64,000 nt of DNA, taken from contig NZ_NFZS01000006.1 of assembly GCF_003264855.1 (NCBI RefSeq), positions 124,001 through 188,000 on the forward strand. The letters are read 5' to 3'. A program made the translations under genes and the position numbers. This document shows positions 29,837-39,655 of this stretch, piece after piece. This DNA comes from Dyella jiangningensis (lineage in GTDB: Bacteria > Pseudomonadota > Gammaproteobacteria > Xanthomonadales > Rhodanobacteraceae). Every line of letters starts with the position of its first letter. Within the stretch, counting starts at the first letter, position 1. The notes beneath the pieces are model-generated. The model did no database searches. It was not told where the DNA came from and saw nothing but the letters and a program-made list of their open reading frames with translations.

Positions 29837-31456
29837 TCACCGCTCGATCGCGTGCACGCGCACGCGATAAACGTGCGCGTTGCGGGGATCCATCATCAGC
29901 TGGCGCCCCTGGTTGCTCTGGTCGCCGTTCAACCGGCGCAACGTCTGCCAGGTGTCGCCATGGCGGGATACTTCCTCGATGCTGTCGATGCCCGCCACGC
30001 GCGCATCCACGTCTGGATCGCGGCAGATGGTGACGGTAAGCCCGGTGCCGACGAGGTAGAACTCGTCCGGAGACGACTGCAGCACCAGCATCGCGCCATC
30101 CTGGGTTTCCAGCGTCCTGGCCGGCCAGGAGCGCGACAGCGTGGCTTCGAACAGGTAGCCACCCAATGCGACCGTCTGCGTCGGTCGCGGACTGCTGGCG
30201 TGCAGGACCAGACCGCGCGTGCGATGTTCGGCTTGCGCCGCCGGGAGCATGTCGCCCAGATCGCGCAATCCGCCGTACACCTGCATCAGCAATGGCGACG
30301 CGCCGTCGTTACCGGGTGCCGGCAGGCTGTCGATATCGAACGGGCTGAAGCCGAAGCCACGCGCTTCACCGTACAGATACAGCGCGTTGTACGGCCCCGC
30401 CTCCAGCCTCGCCTCAGGCACGAATACCGGGTTGCCCAGGGCCTGGTAGCGCTGCACCCAGTACGCGAACTCCGGCCAATAGATATCCGGCGAATAGAAA
30501 TCGATGTGGCTGGCGACGGCCTGGTACACCTGCTGAAAGTAGGGATGCGAGCCGCCGCTGGGATATTCACCGGCGCGTTCCTGCGGTGCCGGCAGCTGCA
30601 CGTTGAGATACATGGGCAACGCGTACTGCGCCTTGCCCGCGGCCGCCACCGCATCGATGTAGGTGGCATAACGCCATGCCATGAACACCTCGTCCGCGGC
30701 GTCGCCGAACACCTCTTTCCAGCTGTGCCCCTGTGGGTTGAAATGCGCGGCCAGTTCGGGCGTCATCGCGTTGCGACGTGACTGCAGGGCCTGTATCAGG
30801 GTCGCAGGCACGTCGGCGTCGAACGCACGGTTGGCCGGCTCCGAGCGATCGCGGCGCTCACCGAGCACACCCACTTCGTTCTCCACCTGCACCATCAGCA
30901 CGGTCTGCTGCCTGTCCTTCGCGCGCAGATGCGCCATCAGCGCCGCGAACGCCTTGGCGTCCAGGCGCAACGTCTCTTCGCCGAAGGTGGAGAGGATCTC
31001 CAGCGGCGCGCCGTCGATGCCGCGCACGCGCGGGAAACGCCGCACGTCGGCTTTCACCCAACTCGGCGCGTACTCGGAGAAGCTGTTCTTCCAGCTGCCG
31101 AACCACAGCAACACCAGATGCATGCGTTGGGTACGGGCCACATCGATCCAGTGATCGAGCAGGCGGAAGTCGTAGCTGCCTTCGCGCGGCTCCAGCTGAT
31201 CCCACGCCACCGGCATCAGCGCCGTATTGACGTGCAACGCCGCCAGACGCGGCAGGATGGCATCCGCCTGCGCCTCGGTACCCGCCGAGGAATTGCCCAG
31301 TTCGCCACCGAAGATCACATATGGCTTGCCGTCCACGATCAACTGGCTGGCACCCTGCGTCCGCATGACGCGTGGCAACTCGGCCGCCTGCGACGTCACC
31401 GCCCAGAGCGCCAGGACCCCGGTCCAGGCGACCAGGCGATTCTTCCGCTTCTTCAT
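29837..31456 (-). CDS. GH35-type beta-galactosidase-like glycosidase with C-terminal extension (DUF5597-like), secreted
   Basis: About 539 aa from the ATG at 31456, giving a typical signal peptide (KKRKNRLVAWTGVLALWAVTSQA); an ATG 12 nt upstream also fits. The N-terminal barrel shows GH35-like features: FGGELGNSSAGTEA, NTALMPVAWDQLEPREGSYDF, and the acid/base-type Glu in VLMVQVENEVG. A second Glu (VFVPEARLEAG) may be the nucleophile. The C-terminal beta-rich domain resembles DUF5597. Homologues occur in xylan and galactan loci; here it probably removes terminal galactose or arabinopyranose from xylan side chains, an inference from its place as the last gene of the glucuronoxylan operon. Confidence 0.8.
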   Translation of the reverse strand: MKKRKNRLVAWTGVLALWAVTSQAAELPRVMRTQGASQLIVDGKPYVIFGGELGNSSAGTEAQADAILPRLAALHVNTALMPVAWDQLEPREGSYDFRLLDHWIDVARTQRMHLVLLWFGSWKNSFSEYAPSWVKADVRRFPRVRGIDGAPLEILSTFGEETLRLDAKAFAALMAHLRAKDRQQTVLMVQVENEVGVLGERRDRSEPANRAFDADVPATLIQALQSRRNAMTPELAAHFNPQGHSWKEVFGDAADEVFMAWRYATYIDAVAAAGKAQYALPMYLNVQLPAPQERAGEYPSGGSHPYFQQVYQAVASHIDFYSPDIYWPEFAYWVQRYQALGNPVFVPEARLEAGPYNALYLYGEARGFGFSPFDIDSLPAPGNDGASPLLMQVYGGLRDLGDMLPAAQAEHRTRGLVLHASSPRPTQTVALGGYLFEATLSRSWPARTLETQDGAMLVLQSSPDEFYLVGTGLTVTICRDPDVDARVAGIDSIEEVSRHGDTWQTLRRLNGDQSNQGRQLMMDPRNAHVYRVRVHAIER

Positions 31457-31486
31457 CGTTTCTCTCATCCGCTTGCCAAGGCCCTG

Positions 31487-32965
31487 CTAGAACGCTTTCA
31501 GCACGCGCGCCACCGTCGCCGGCCTGGCGTCGCCCAGCGCGCCATAGGCACGCAACAGCCATGCACGGAATCGTTCATCGCCCGAGAGCGGTGCAAAGAC
31601 CGCATCCAGTGCGAGGAAGACGGGTACATCGGTTTCGGGGTCGCCATGGCACGAACGCCCCACTGCCGACAGCGTGTCGTTCAACGGATCGACCAGCGCG
31701 ACCCCGCGGTGCGCCTGCCGCCGCACGAAATGCATCCAGGCCGCCACGGGCACGCACAGGGGCGCGATGCTCCGCTCCTGCGCGAGCGCCTCGCCGATGG
31801 TGCTGAGCAGGCGCACGGGCAACTTCTGCGATCCATCCCATGCGATCTGGGAGAGCCGGTGACGAATGGCCGGGTTGCGGAAGCGCTCGAGGATCGCGTC
31901 GATGTAGCTAGGCGCATCGAGGCCTTGCGGCAAGGCGATGACCGGGGCGATGTGCTCGCGCATCAAACGTTCGACGAACGCGGCCAGCGCGGGTTCGGCC
32001 ATTGCCTCGCCCACGCTGTCGATCTCCATCAGCGAGCCGAGATAGGCCAGCGACGAATGCGCGCCATTCAGCAGCCGCAGCTTGGCGCGGTCGTAGCCGG
32101 CGATGTCCTGGCTCAGCGTGACGCCGGCCAGCTCCAGCGGCGGGCGGTCGTTGCAGAAGCGATCCTCGACCACCCATTGGGTATAGGTTTCACGCTGGAT
32201 GGGCCACGCGTCCGTCACGACCAGCTCGTGCTGCACGCGCTCACGCAGCGCGTCGTCGGTGGCTGGCGTGATGCTGTCCACCATCGAGCAGGGAAACGCG
32301 ACGTGCACGTCGATCCAGTCGGCCAGCGCACCATCGAGGCGCCGCGCGTACTGCAGCAGCGCGCGGCGCAGGCGATGTCCGTTGTCGGCCAAGTTGTCGC
32401 AGCTGAGCACGGTATAAGGTAAAACGCCCCGCGCGCGACGCAGGCGCAGGCCCTCCACAAGATAGCCGATCGCGCTGCGCGGCGTTTGTGGCGCAGCCAG
32501 GTCGTGGACGATGTCCGGATGATGCGCATCCAGGTCGGCACCCGCCAGGCAGTAGCCCTTCTCGGTAATGGTCAGCGTCACCAGCTTTACCTGCGGATCG
32601 GCAAGCCGCGCGAGCACGGCCGCGCCTTCGTCGCGCGCGCACAGCCATTCGCGTACCGAACCGATCACGCGCAGGTGATTCTCGCGACCCAGCAGCGACA
32701 AGGCGTAGAGGCCGTCCTGCGGGCGCAGCATGTCGCGCGCTTCGCTGCTGTGCAGGGATACGCCACAGATGGCCCAGTCTGGAAAACGTGCCAGCAGGTC
32801 GTCGAGATACACCGCCTGGTGCGCGCGGTGGAACGCCCCGGCGCCGATGTGCACGACGCCGATGCGGACCTCGTCCAGCGCGTAAGCCGGGGTCGCCACC
32901 GATGCAGGCAGCTCTGCCAATGCGCGCTTGGAAAGCCGCTTGAGAACCGAATCCACCATCATCAA
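31487..32965 (-). CDS. uxuB: Fructuronate reductase (mannitol dehydrogenase family)
   Basis: 492 aa of the polyol-specific long-chain dehydrogenase family. It has the NAD-binding segment RIGVVHIGAGAFHRAHQ and the catalytic-lysine block KLRLLNGAHSSLAYLG. Mannitol dehydrogenase and tagaturonate reductase share these motifs, but the neighbours kdgK, manD and uxaC point to fructuronate reductase (UxuB), which makes D-mannonate with NADH. Its start overlaps the kdgK stop by 4 nt (ATGA), so the two are translationally coupled. Cytoplasmic. Confidence 0.9.
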   Translation of the reverse strand: MMMVDSVLKRLSKRALAELPASVATPAYALDEVRIGVVHIGAGAFHRAHQAVYLDDLLARFPDWAICGVSLHSSEARDMLRPQDGLYALSLLGRENHLRVIGSVREWLCARDEGAAVLARLADPQVKLVTLTITEKGYCLAGADLDAHHPDIVHDLAAPQTPRSAIGYLVEGLRLRRARGVLPYTVLSCDNLADNGHRLRRALLQYARRLDGALADWIDVHVAFPCSMVDSITPATDDALRERVQHELVVTDAWPIQRETYTQWVVEDRFCNDRPPLELAGVTLSQDIAGYDRAKLRLLNGAHSSLAYLGSLMEIDSVGEAMAEPALAAFVERLMREHIAPVIALPQGLDAPSYIDAILERFRNPAIRHRLSQIAWDGSQKLPVRLLSTIGEALAQERSIAPLCVPVAAWMHFVRRQAHRGVALVDPLNDTLSAVGRSCHGDPETDVPVFLALDAVFAPLSGDERFRAWLLRAYGALGDARPATVARVLKAF

Positions 32966-33993
32966 CGCTTCACCTCGAAACCGTCCTGCGCGAGATAGGC
33001 GTGGATATCCGCCTCGCGCGACAGGTTCACGTCGCCGGGAATGGAATGCTTGAGGCAGGTGGCGGCCATCGCGAAGTCGAGTGCCGCCTCGTCGCTCATG
33101 TCGCGCAGCAGGCCATGCAGGAAGCCCGCAGCGAACGCGTCGCCGCCACCAATGCGATCGACGATGCCGGTGAGCGTATGCGGCGCCGTGTGCAGCACGC
33201 GATCGCGCCGCGCCAACATGCCGGACAGCTGATGGTCATCCACGGTGCTGTGCAGACGCGCGGTCGCCACCAGGCGGCGAAGGCTCGGCCAGGCGTCGAA
33301 CGCGGCGGCGGCCGCGGCGGCGAAGCGCTCGCCGGCGTCGTCCTGCGTGAACGCCGCACCGAGCACCAGCGCCACGTCACGGTCGTTGCCGAACATCAGT
33401 TCGGCATGGTCGATCACTTCGCGCAGCAGTGCCGGCGCCTTCGCCGCACGCGATCCCCACAGCTTGCTGCGGTAGTTGCAGTCGAAGGAAACACGCACGC
33501 CCTTGTCGCGCGCCGCGCGCACGGCAGCCAGCGCGGCCTCGGCGGTGACGTCGTTGAGCGCGAGATTGATGCCCGACAGGTGCAGCCATTGCGCGCCCTC
33601 CAACTGCCGCGGCCAGTGGTAGCTTTCCGCCGTGGCCTGCGAGAACACCGAGCCCTCGCGGTCGTACAGCACGTCGGTGGGTCGCTGCATCGCGCCGGGC
33701 GTGAGGAAATACAGACCCATGCGGCCGTCCGCATGGCGCATGCGCGAGGTATCCACGCCATGCCGGCGCAGCTCGCCTGCGGCGGCGTGGCCGATGGCGT
33801 TGTCGGGCAAGGTGCTGACCATGGCACTGTCGTGGCCAAGGATGGCGAGCGAGCACGCGACGTTGGCTTCCGCGCCGCCGAAGCGGGCATCGAGGCGTGG
33901 CGACTGCAACAGCAGCTCCTGGCCGGACGGCGACAACCGCAGCAGCAGCTCGCCGAAGCAGACGATGCGTGCACGTGGAGAAGGGTGGCTCAT
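32962..33993 (-). CDS. kdgK: 2-keto-3-deoxygluconate kinase (PfkB family)
   Basis: 343 aa. PfkB/ribokinase signatures are both visible: FGGAEANVACSLAILGHDSA near residue 35 and the ATP/catalytic motif RIGGGDAFAAGFLHGL with the base Asp near residue 285. It phosphorylates 2-keto-3-deoxygluconate to KDPG, the last step of the glucuronate branch before the Entner-Doudoroff aldolase, which is not in the window. It lies 10 nt after the GH3 stop and overlaps uxuB by 4 nt. Confidence 0.93.
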   Translation of the reverse strand: MSHPSPRARIVCFGELLLRLSPSGQELLLQSPRLDARFGGAEANVACSLAILGHDSAMVSTLPDNAIGHAAAGELRRHGVDTSRMRHADGRMGLYFLTPGAMQRPTDVLYDREGSVFSQATAESYHWPRQLEGAQWLHLSGINLALNDVTAEAALAAVRAARDKGVRVSFDCNYRSKLWGSRAAKAPALLREVIDHAELMFGNDRDVALVLGAAFTQDDAGERFAAAAAAAFDAWPSLRRLVATARLHSTVDDHQLSGMLARRDRVLHTAPHTLTGIVDRIGGGDAFAAGFLHGLLRDMSDEAALDFAMAATCLKHSIPGDVNLSREADIHAYLAQDGFEVKR

Positions 33994-34003
33994 GCGAAGG
34001 TCC

Positions 34004-36715
34004 TCACGGCGTCACCGTGAATGTCCTGGTGGCGCGGATGTCGGTGCTGGAGGCGCCGACCTGCACTTCATAACGACCGGGTGCCACGGCGTCGGCATGC
34101 TGTTGCTCATCGTAATAGCGCAGATCCTTCGTCGCCGACACGGTGAAGCGGACCTCGCGCTCTTCGCCCGGCTGCAACGCGATGCGCTGGAAGCCGCGCA
34201 GATCCTTCTGCGCCTGTGTGTCCTTCGCCTGCAACGGGCGCAGATAGAGCTGCACCACTTCGTCGCCCGCGCGACGGCCGGTGTTCTTTACCTTCAGCGT
34301 CACGTGCATGCTGCCATCGCGCGCGATGCTGTCGCGATCAATCGCAAGGTCCGAGTAGCCGAAGCTGGTGTAGGACAGGCCGTAGCCGAACGGATACAGC
34401 GGCGTGCCTTCGAAATAGCGGTAGGTACGGCCGCGCATGTCGTAGTTGTCGAACGCTGGCAGTTTTTCGCTGGCCTTGTAGAAGGTGACCGGCAGTCGGC
34501 CGGCGGGGTTCGCCGCGCCGAACAGCACGTCGGCCACCGCGTTGCCGCCGCGCTGGCCGGGATACCAGGCCAACACGATACCGGGCACATGCTGCTTGGC
34601 CCAGTCGATCGCCAGGGCCGAACCGGAGGTGAGCACCATCACCACGGGCTTGCCGGTACGGTGCAGCGCTTCGAGCAGTTTTTCCTGCGTGGCAGGCAGG
34701 CGCAGGTCGGTGCGATCACCTCCGGCGAAGCCGGGGTAGTTCACCTTCATCTCCTCGCCTTCCACGTTGCTGTTGAGGCCGCCGACGTAGATCACCACGT
34801 CCGCACGGCGAGCCGCCTCCAAGGCTTCTTCCAGCGGCGGCTTGGCGCCCGGGAGGCGCCAGGCGAGGCGCACCTCGTGGTTCTGGTTGTTGTTGGCGTA
34901 CTCCAGGCGCACGTCATAAGGCTTGTCGGCCTTGAGATCCACGAAAGCGCTGCGGGGGCGCTCGGCGGTGGCGTCGCCGCTCCAGGCGTCGAGCACCAGG
35001 CGTCCATCCACGTACAGGCGATAGCCATCGCTGGCCGGTGCGCTCAATTCGTAGCGGCCGGACACCGGCGGAAGCAGCTGGCCACGCCAGCGCACGCTGA
35101 ATTCATGAATCGCCAACGCATGATCCGACGGCAGTTCGCCGCGCATGATCAAGTCATCGGTGGGCGTGCCGTGGTCCCACTGGAAGCCGATCTTTGGATC
35201 GACGCGCGTGAGCACCGGCGTCGAGGCAAAGTCGTTACCGCGGAAATACTCGGCCTGGAGGCCGTGCTCGACAGCATCCGCAGCAGGACGCAGGTAGCGC
35301 GACTCGATCAGCGCCGCCGTGCCCTGGCCATCGAAACCCTGCACCAGCGAGGCGCCGTGGGCATAGGTCACTTCCGCCTGCGGCAAGGCCTCGCGAATGC
35401 CCTGCAGGATGGTCACCGGGTCCGCCGGCGTGCCGTGGTAGTTGCCCAGCAGCGCGGTGACGTCGTCGGCGGTGGGACCGATCACAGCCACGTGCCTGAG
35501 TTCGCGCGACAGCGGCAGGATGCCATCGTTCTTGAGCAACACGATCGACGCCTCCGCTGCGCGGCGCGCCAGTGCGTCATGTTCGGCCGACTGGTTGACC
35601 GAGTACGGAATCAGCGCCCAGCGCACGCGCTCGGGCGGATCGAACATCCCCAAGCGCATGCGTGCCAGCATCAGGCGCTTGAGCGAGATGTCGATGTCCG
35701 CTTCGCTGACCAGGCCCTGGTGCACTGCGTTGACCAGTGCGGCGTAGGTGTGGCCGCAATTGAGGTCGTCACCGTTCTTCACCGCCAGCGCGGACGCTTC
35801 TTCGGCGGTCGCCACCATCTTGTGCCGCGCGAAGATGTCATCGACCGAGTCGCAGTCGGATACCACATAGCCCTTGAAGCCCCAGTCCTTGCGCAGGATC
35901 TCTCCCAACAGGCGCGGGCTGGCCGAGGCGGATTCGCCGTTCACGCGGTTGTATGCGCCCATCACCGCGTCGACGTGGCCTTCCTGCACCAGCGCCTGGA
36001 ACGCGGGCAGATAGGTATCGTGCAGGTCGCGCTCGCTCGGGTGCACGTCGAAGTGATGGCGCTCCGATTCCGGTCCGCTGTGCACGGCGAAATGCTTCGC
36101 CGTGGCGTCGAGCTTGCGATAAGTCGGGTCGTCGCCCTGCATGCCGTGCACGAAGGCCACGCCCATGCGCGAAGTGAGGAACGGGTCTTCGCCGTAGGTC
36201 TCCTGGCCACGTCCCCAGCGCGGATCGCGGAAGATGTTGATGTTGGGCGACCAGAACGTCAGGCCTTCGTAGCGGCCGTGCATGTCGTGGCGCAGGAATT
36301 CCTGGTGCTTCGCGCGTGCCTCGTCGCTGACGGCGGTGGCCACCTGTCCCATCAGCGCGGTGTCGAAGGTGGCGGCCAGGCCGATCGCCTGCGGAAACAC
36401 CGTGGCGCCGCCGGCGCGCGCCACGCCGTGCAGGCCCTCGTTCCACCATTCGTAGGCGGCCACACCCAGGCGCGGAATGGCCGGCGCGTTGTTCTGCATC
36501 TGCGCGACCTTCTCCTCCAGCGTCATGCGCGAAACGAGATCGGCGGCGCGATCCTCGAAGCTGCGATGAAGATCGAGGTATACCGGCGTCGCGCTCGTCG
36601 CCTGCTTCGTGCCGCCCGCGTGCGGCGCGCACGACGACGTGCCGAGCGCCACCAGTAACGCCACTGCCATGGCCGGTAGCGCCTTGCGCCTGTATGTCGT
36701 CATCGTCATCTTCAT
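34004..36715 (-). CDS. GH3 beta-xylosidase/beta-glucosidase with inserted PA14 domain, exported
   Basis: 903 aa from the ATG at 36715, with AAAGGA five bases upstream. The N-terminus is a signal peptide, ALPAMAVALLVALGTSSC, which may be a lipoprotein signal. The GH3 barrel carries the nucleophile Asp in VVSDCDSVDDIF, the pattern of beta-xylosidases. A PA14-like domain (HGLQAEYFRGNDF to VRLAWRLPG) is inserted in the alpha/beta sandwich domain, and a fibronectin III-like domain closes the protein (LKVKNTGRRAGDEVVQLYLR). It should remove xylose from the ends of xylo-oligosaccharides in the periplasm or at the membrane. Its start is 10 nt after the upstream GH43 stop. Confidence 0.93.
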   Translation of the reverse strand: MKMTMTTYRRKALPAMAVALLVALGTSSCAPHAGGTKQATSATPVYLDLHRSFEDRAADLVSRMTLEEKVAQMQNNAPAIPRLGVAAYEWWNEGLHGVARAGGATVFPQAIGLAATFDTALMGQVATAVSDEARAKHQEFLRHDMHGRYEGLTFWSPNINIFRDPRWGRGQETYGEDPFLTSRMGVAFVHGMQGDDPTYRKLDATAKHFAVHSGPESERHHFDVHPSERDLHDTYLPAFQALVQEGHVDAVMGAYNRVNGESASASPRLLGEILRKDWGFKGYVVSDCDSVDDIFARHKMVATAEEASALAVKNGDDLNCGHTYAALVNAVHQGLVSEADIDISLKRLMLARMRLGMFDPPERVRWALIPYSVNQSAEHDALARRAAEASIVLLKNDGILPLSRELRHVAVIGPTADDVTALLGNYHGTPADPVTILQGIREALPQAEVTYAHGASLVQGFDGQGTAALIESRYLRPAADAVEHGLQAEYFRGNDFASTPVLTRVDPKIGFQWDHGTPTDDLIMRGELPSDHALAIHEFSVRWRGQLLPPVSGRYELSAPASDGYRLYVDGRLVLDAWSGDATAERPRSAFVDLKADKPYDVRLEYANNNQNHEVRLAWRLPGAKPPLEEALEAARRADVVIYVGGLNSNVEGEEMKVNYPGFAGGDRTDLRLPATQEKLLEALHRTGKPVVMVLTSGSALAIDWAKQHVPGIVLAWYPGQRGGNAVADVLFGAANPAGRLPVTFYKASEKLPAFDNYDMRGRTYRYFEGTPLYPFGYGLSYTSFGYSDLAIDRDSIARDGSMHVTLKVKNTGRRAGDEVVQLYLRPLQAKDTQAQKDLRGFQRIALQPGEEREVRFTVSATKDLRYYDEQQHADAVAPGRYEVQVGASSTDIRATRTFTVTP

Positions 36716-36725
36716 TCCGTTCCTT

Positions 36726-38399
36726 TCAAGGCGTGTCCAGCAGGCGCGCGTACGGTCCCAGCGTGGCGCCGACAAAACCACCGGCGACATCGGTGCTGAG
36801 CAGGCTGCCATCGGCGCCGCGCACCATCAGCTTCCACCCCGAGCCTTCGTTGTAGGCAAAGTCGTAGCGTCCGGCGTCTCCGCTGATCTTCAATTGCAGA
36901 TGCGTGGGCGCCTTGTCGAACGCGGCAGTACCCATGAGCTCGCTGGCCGCACCGCGATGGAGACGCACCGTGAGCAGGTATTTTCCGCCCGCGCGGTGCA
37001 CGCCGAAGGCATACCAGTAGTGCTCGTTCTGGAACGCAGCGATGCCCGCCTCGACGCCATCCTGCGCCGGCACGACCAGCTCGGTGCTGGCATCGAACGC
37101 CAGATGCTGCTGTGCATGGGCCAGGAAGGATGGGTTGTGCAGCGTATCGAGGTCCTGCGCCTGCGGTTCGATCGCCAGCTGGCCTGGATGCGAGCGCAGG
37201 TCCGCCCATGGCTTGGACGGCGTGCGGACGAACTGCCAGGAGGCATCCAGTGCGGGCTTGTCGAACTCGTCGCGCCAGGTGAAGTTGCCGCTATGCGGTG
37301 CCTGCGAGCCCGCTGCGAGAAAGGATGGGCCCTGCACCACCTGTGGTATGGCCTTGCCCGCTGGAAGGATGGACGGCCAGCCGTCCTTCCACGTCACGGG
37401 CAAAAGAAAGGTTTCGCGCCCGGTGTTGTAGTGCACGCGGTCATACGCCCGACTCGCGAGAAACACCGCCCACCAGCTGCCATCCTGCCCTTCGACCAGG
37501 TCGGCGTGACCGGCGTTGACGATGGGCTGGGCGCGGTCGGCAGGCAGATCGCGCTGGGTCAGGATGGGATTGCCCTCGTACGGCACGTACGGTCCCCACA
37601 CCGCGCGGCTGCGCAGCACCACTTCCGAATGCTGCGGACCGGTGCCACCTTCGGCGCACATCAGGTAATACCAGCCATCGCGCTTGTAGACATGCGGCCC
37701 TTCGATCCAGATGGGCTTCTTCGCCGGATCGACACCGCCATCGAGCAGCACCCGACGAGGCCCCGTCAACGCATGCCGCGCCACGTCGAACTGCTGCATC
37801 CAGATCGCGCGATGGCCGTCGTAGCGCGAGCCGCCTTCAGGCACCCCGTTGTTGACGACGTAGGCCTTGCCGTCGTCATCGAAGAACAACGACGGATCGA
37901 TGCCGCCGGCGAGCGCCGGCAGCCACACCGGATCGGACCACGGCCCTGCCGGATTCGTCGCGGTGGCGATGAAATTGCCGCCGCTGTCCACGGAGGTGTT
38001 GATCACATAGAACGTGCCGTCGTGATGCGTGATGGCCGGCGCATACAGGCCACGCGACATGCCCTGGCCGTCCAGCTTCACCTGCGACGGTCGGTCGATG
38101 ACATGGCCGATCAGCGCCCAGTGAACGAGGTCGCGACTCTCGTACACCGGAAGGCCGGGGAAATACGCGAAGCTGGAATTCACCAGATAATAGTGCTCGC
38201 CGACGCGCACGATGCTGGGGTCGGGGCTGAAGCCGGTCAACACCGGGTTGTAGTAGTGGCCCGGCGGCAGCGGCTGTTCGAACGCAGCGTCGTGGCCGCG
38301 GTATTCGAACCAGTCGAACAATACCGGCTCCTGCGCATGCACCGCCGCCCCCAGCACCAGGGCCAGCCCAAACGCGACACCACGAAGAACGCGGCGCAT
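36726..38399 (-). CDS. GH43 beta-xylosidase/arabinofuranosidase with C-terminal beta-sandwich, secreted
   Basis: 557 aa from the ATG at 38399; a signal peptide (GVAFGLALVLGAAVHA) follows at once. The propeller has base Asp in GFSPDPSIVRVGEHYYLVNS, Asp in GGIDPSLFFDDDGKAYVV, and acid Glu in WIEGPHVYKRDGWYYLMC. Residues from about 350 on form the concanavalin-like GH43_C2 domain (WRDEFDKPALDASWQFVR onward) that shapes the active site of beta-xylosidases. It differs from the cytoplasmic 338-aa GH43 at 20.1 kb, so the locus has one inside and one outside the cytoplasm. It begins 5 nt after the manD stop. Confidence 0.93.
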   Translation of the reverse strand: MRRVLRGVAFGLALVLGAAVHAQEPVLFDWFEYRGHDAAFEQPLPPGHYYNPVLTGFSPDPSIVRVGEHYYLVNSSFAYFPGLPVYESRDLVHWALIGHVIDRPSQVKLDGQGMSRGLYAPAITHHDGTFYVINTSVDSGGNFIATATNPAGPWSDPVWLPALAGGIDPSLFFDDDGKAYVVNNGVPEGGSRYDGHRAIWMQQFDVARHALTGPRRVLLDGGVDPAKKPIWIEGPHVYKRDGWYYLMCAEGGTGPQHSEVVLRSRAVWGPYVPYEGNPILTQRDLPADRAQPIVNAGHADLVEGQDGSWWAVFLASRAYDRVHYNTGRETFLLPVTWKDGWPSILPAGKAIPQVVQGPSFLAAGSQAPHSGNFTWRDEFDKPALDASWQFVRTPSKPWADLRSHPGQLAIEPQAQDLDTLHNPSFLAHAQQHLAFDASTELVVPAQDGVEAGIAAFQNEHYWYAFGVHRAGGKYLLTVRLHRGAASELMGTAAFDKAPTHLQLKISGDAGRYDFAYNEGSGWKLMVRGADGSLLSTDVAGGFVGATLGPYARLLDTP

Positions 38400-38404
38400 C
38401 GTGC

Positions 38405-39655
38405 TCACCAATCCCACATCGCGCCGTCTTCCAGCCGCGCGATCGGCAGCTGCTTGGGCGCATACGGGTAGCGAGCGGCGAGCTTCTCGTCGATGGTGAC
38501 GCCGTGGCCGGCGCTCTCGCCGCAATGCAGGCGGCCGGCGCGGAATTCATAGTCGTGCGGGAAGACTTCGTTCGCCTCGTCGGAGTGGAACATGTACTCC
38601 TGGATGCCGAAATTCGGCACCCACGTGTCGAAGTGCAGCGCGGCACCCATGCAGACGGGCGAGAGGTCGGTGGCGCCGTGGAAGCCCGTGCGCACCTGGT
38701 GAAGCGCGGCGAAATCCGCCAGACGACGCAAGTGCGTGATGCCGCCGCCATGCACGATGGTGGTGCGGATGTAATCGATCAGCTGGTTCTCGATCAGGTG
38801 CTTGCAGTCCCAGATCGAGTTGAACACCTCGCCTACCGCCAGCGGCGTCACCGAATGCTGGCGAATCAGCTCGAAGGATTTCTGGTTCTCCGCCGGCGTG
38901 CTGTCTTCCAGCCAGAACAGGCGATACGGCTCCAGGCTGCGTGCCAGGCGGGCAGCCTCGATCGGCGTGAGGCGATGGTGCACGTCGTGCAGCAGTTCCA
39001 CGTCGTCGCCATGGTCGGCGCGCAGGCGCTCGAACAGCTTGGGCACCACGTCGAGGTAGCGCGGCGTGGACCATACCGTTTCGGCGGGCAACTCGCTTTC
39101 GGCCGGCTCGTAGGGCTTGCCGCCGACCGAGATGCCGTAGGCCTTCTTCACCCCCGGCACGCCGCACTGCGCGCGGATGGCGAGGAAACCCATCTCCCTG
39201 AAGCGTGCCACCTCGTCGCTGGCCTCGCTGATGTCGCGGCCGTTGGCGTGGCCATACACCAGTGCGCCCTCGCGCGAGCGGCCGCCCAGCAGCTGGTAGA
39301 TCGGCAGGCCGGCCATCTTGCCGAGGATGTCCCACAGCGCGACGTCGACGGCGGCGATCGCGGTCATGGTGACCGGGCCACGGCGCCAGTACGCGCCGCG
39401 GTAGAAGAACTGCCAGATGTCCTCGATGCGGCCGGCATCGCGTCCGATCAGGTTCGGCACCACGTGGTCCTGCAGGTACGACGCCACCGCCAGTTCGCGT
39501 CCGTTGAGCGTGGCGTCGCCCAGGCCGGTGACGCCCGAGCGCGTCACGATCTTCAGCGTGACGAAGTTGCGGCCCGGGCAGGTCACGATGACCTTGGCCT
39601 CGACGATCTCGCGGTCGCGCGCGGAACCCTGGTGGTCGATGGGAGCGGTGCTCAT
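38405..39655 (-). CDS. manD: D-mannonate dehydratase, enolase superfamily (ManD/RspA type)
   Basis: 416 aa. Enolase-superfamily ligands are seen in [19 protein letters not shown] and LAVGEVFN, and the ManD pattern [27 protein letters not shown] is intact, as is the C-terminal [20 protein letters not shown]. It dehydrates D-mannonate to 2-keto-3-deoxygluconate. Many bacteria use the unrelated UxuA for this step; none is in this locus, so ManD fills the gap between UxuB and KdgK. Its start overlaps the stop of the acetylesterase gene by 4 nt (ATGA). Confidence 0.94.
   Translation of the reverse strand: MSTAPIDHQGSARDREIVEAKVIVTCPGRNFVTLKIVTRSGVTGLGDATLNGRELAVASYLQDHVVPNLIGRDAGRIEDIWQFFYRGAYWRRGPVTMTAIAAVDVALWDILGKMAGLPIYQLLGGRSREGALVYGHANGRDISEASDEVARFREMGFLAIRAQCGVPGVKKAYGISVGGKPYEPAESELPAETVWSTPRYLDVVPKLFERLRADHGDDVELLHDVHHRLTPIEAARLARSLEPYRLFWLEDSTPAENQKSFELIRQHSVTPLAVGEVFNSIWDCKHLIENQLIDYIRTTIVHGGGITHLRRLADFAALHQVRTGFHGATDLSPVCMGAALHFDTWVPNFGIQEYMFHSDEANEVFPHDYEFRAGRLHCGESAGHGVTIDEKLAARYPYAPKQLPIARLEDGAMWDW

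Noticed and set aside
33632-36658. A 1008-codon plus-strand open frame opposite kdgK and GH3
   Set aside because: It is a shadow of two recognised genes and has no domain, ribosome site or sensible composition.
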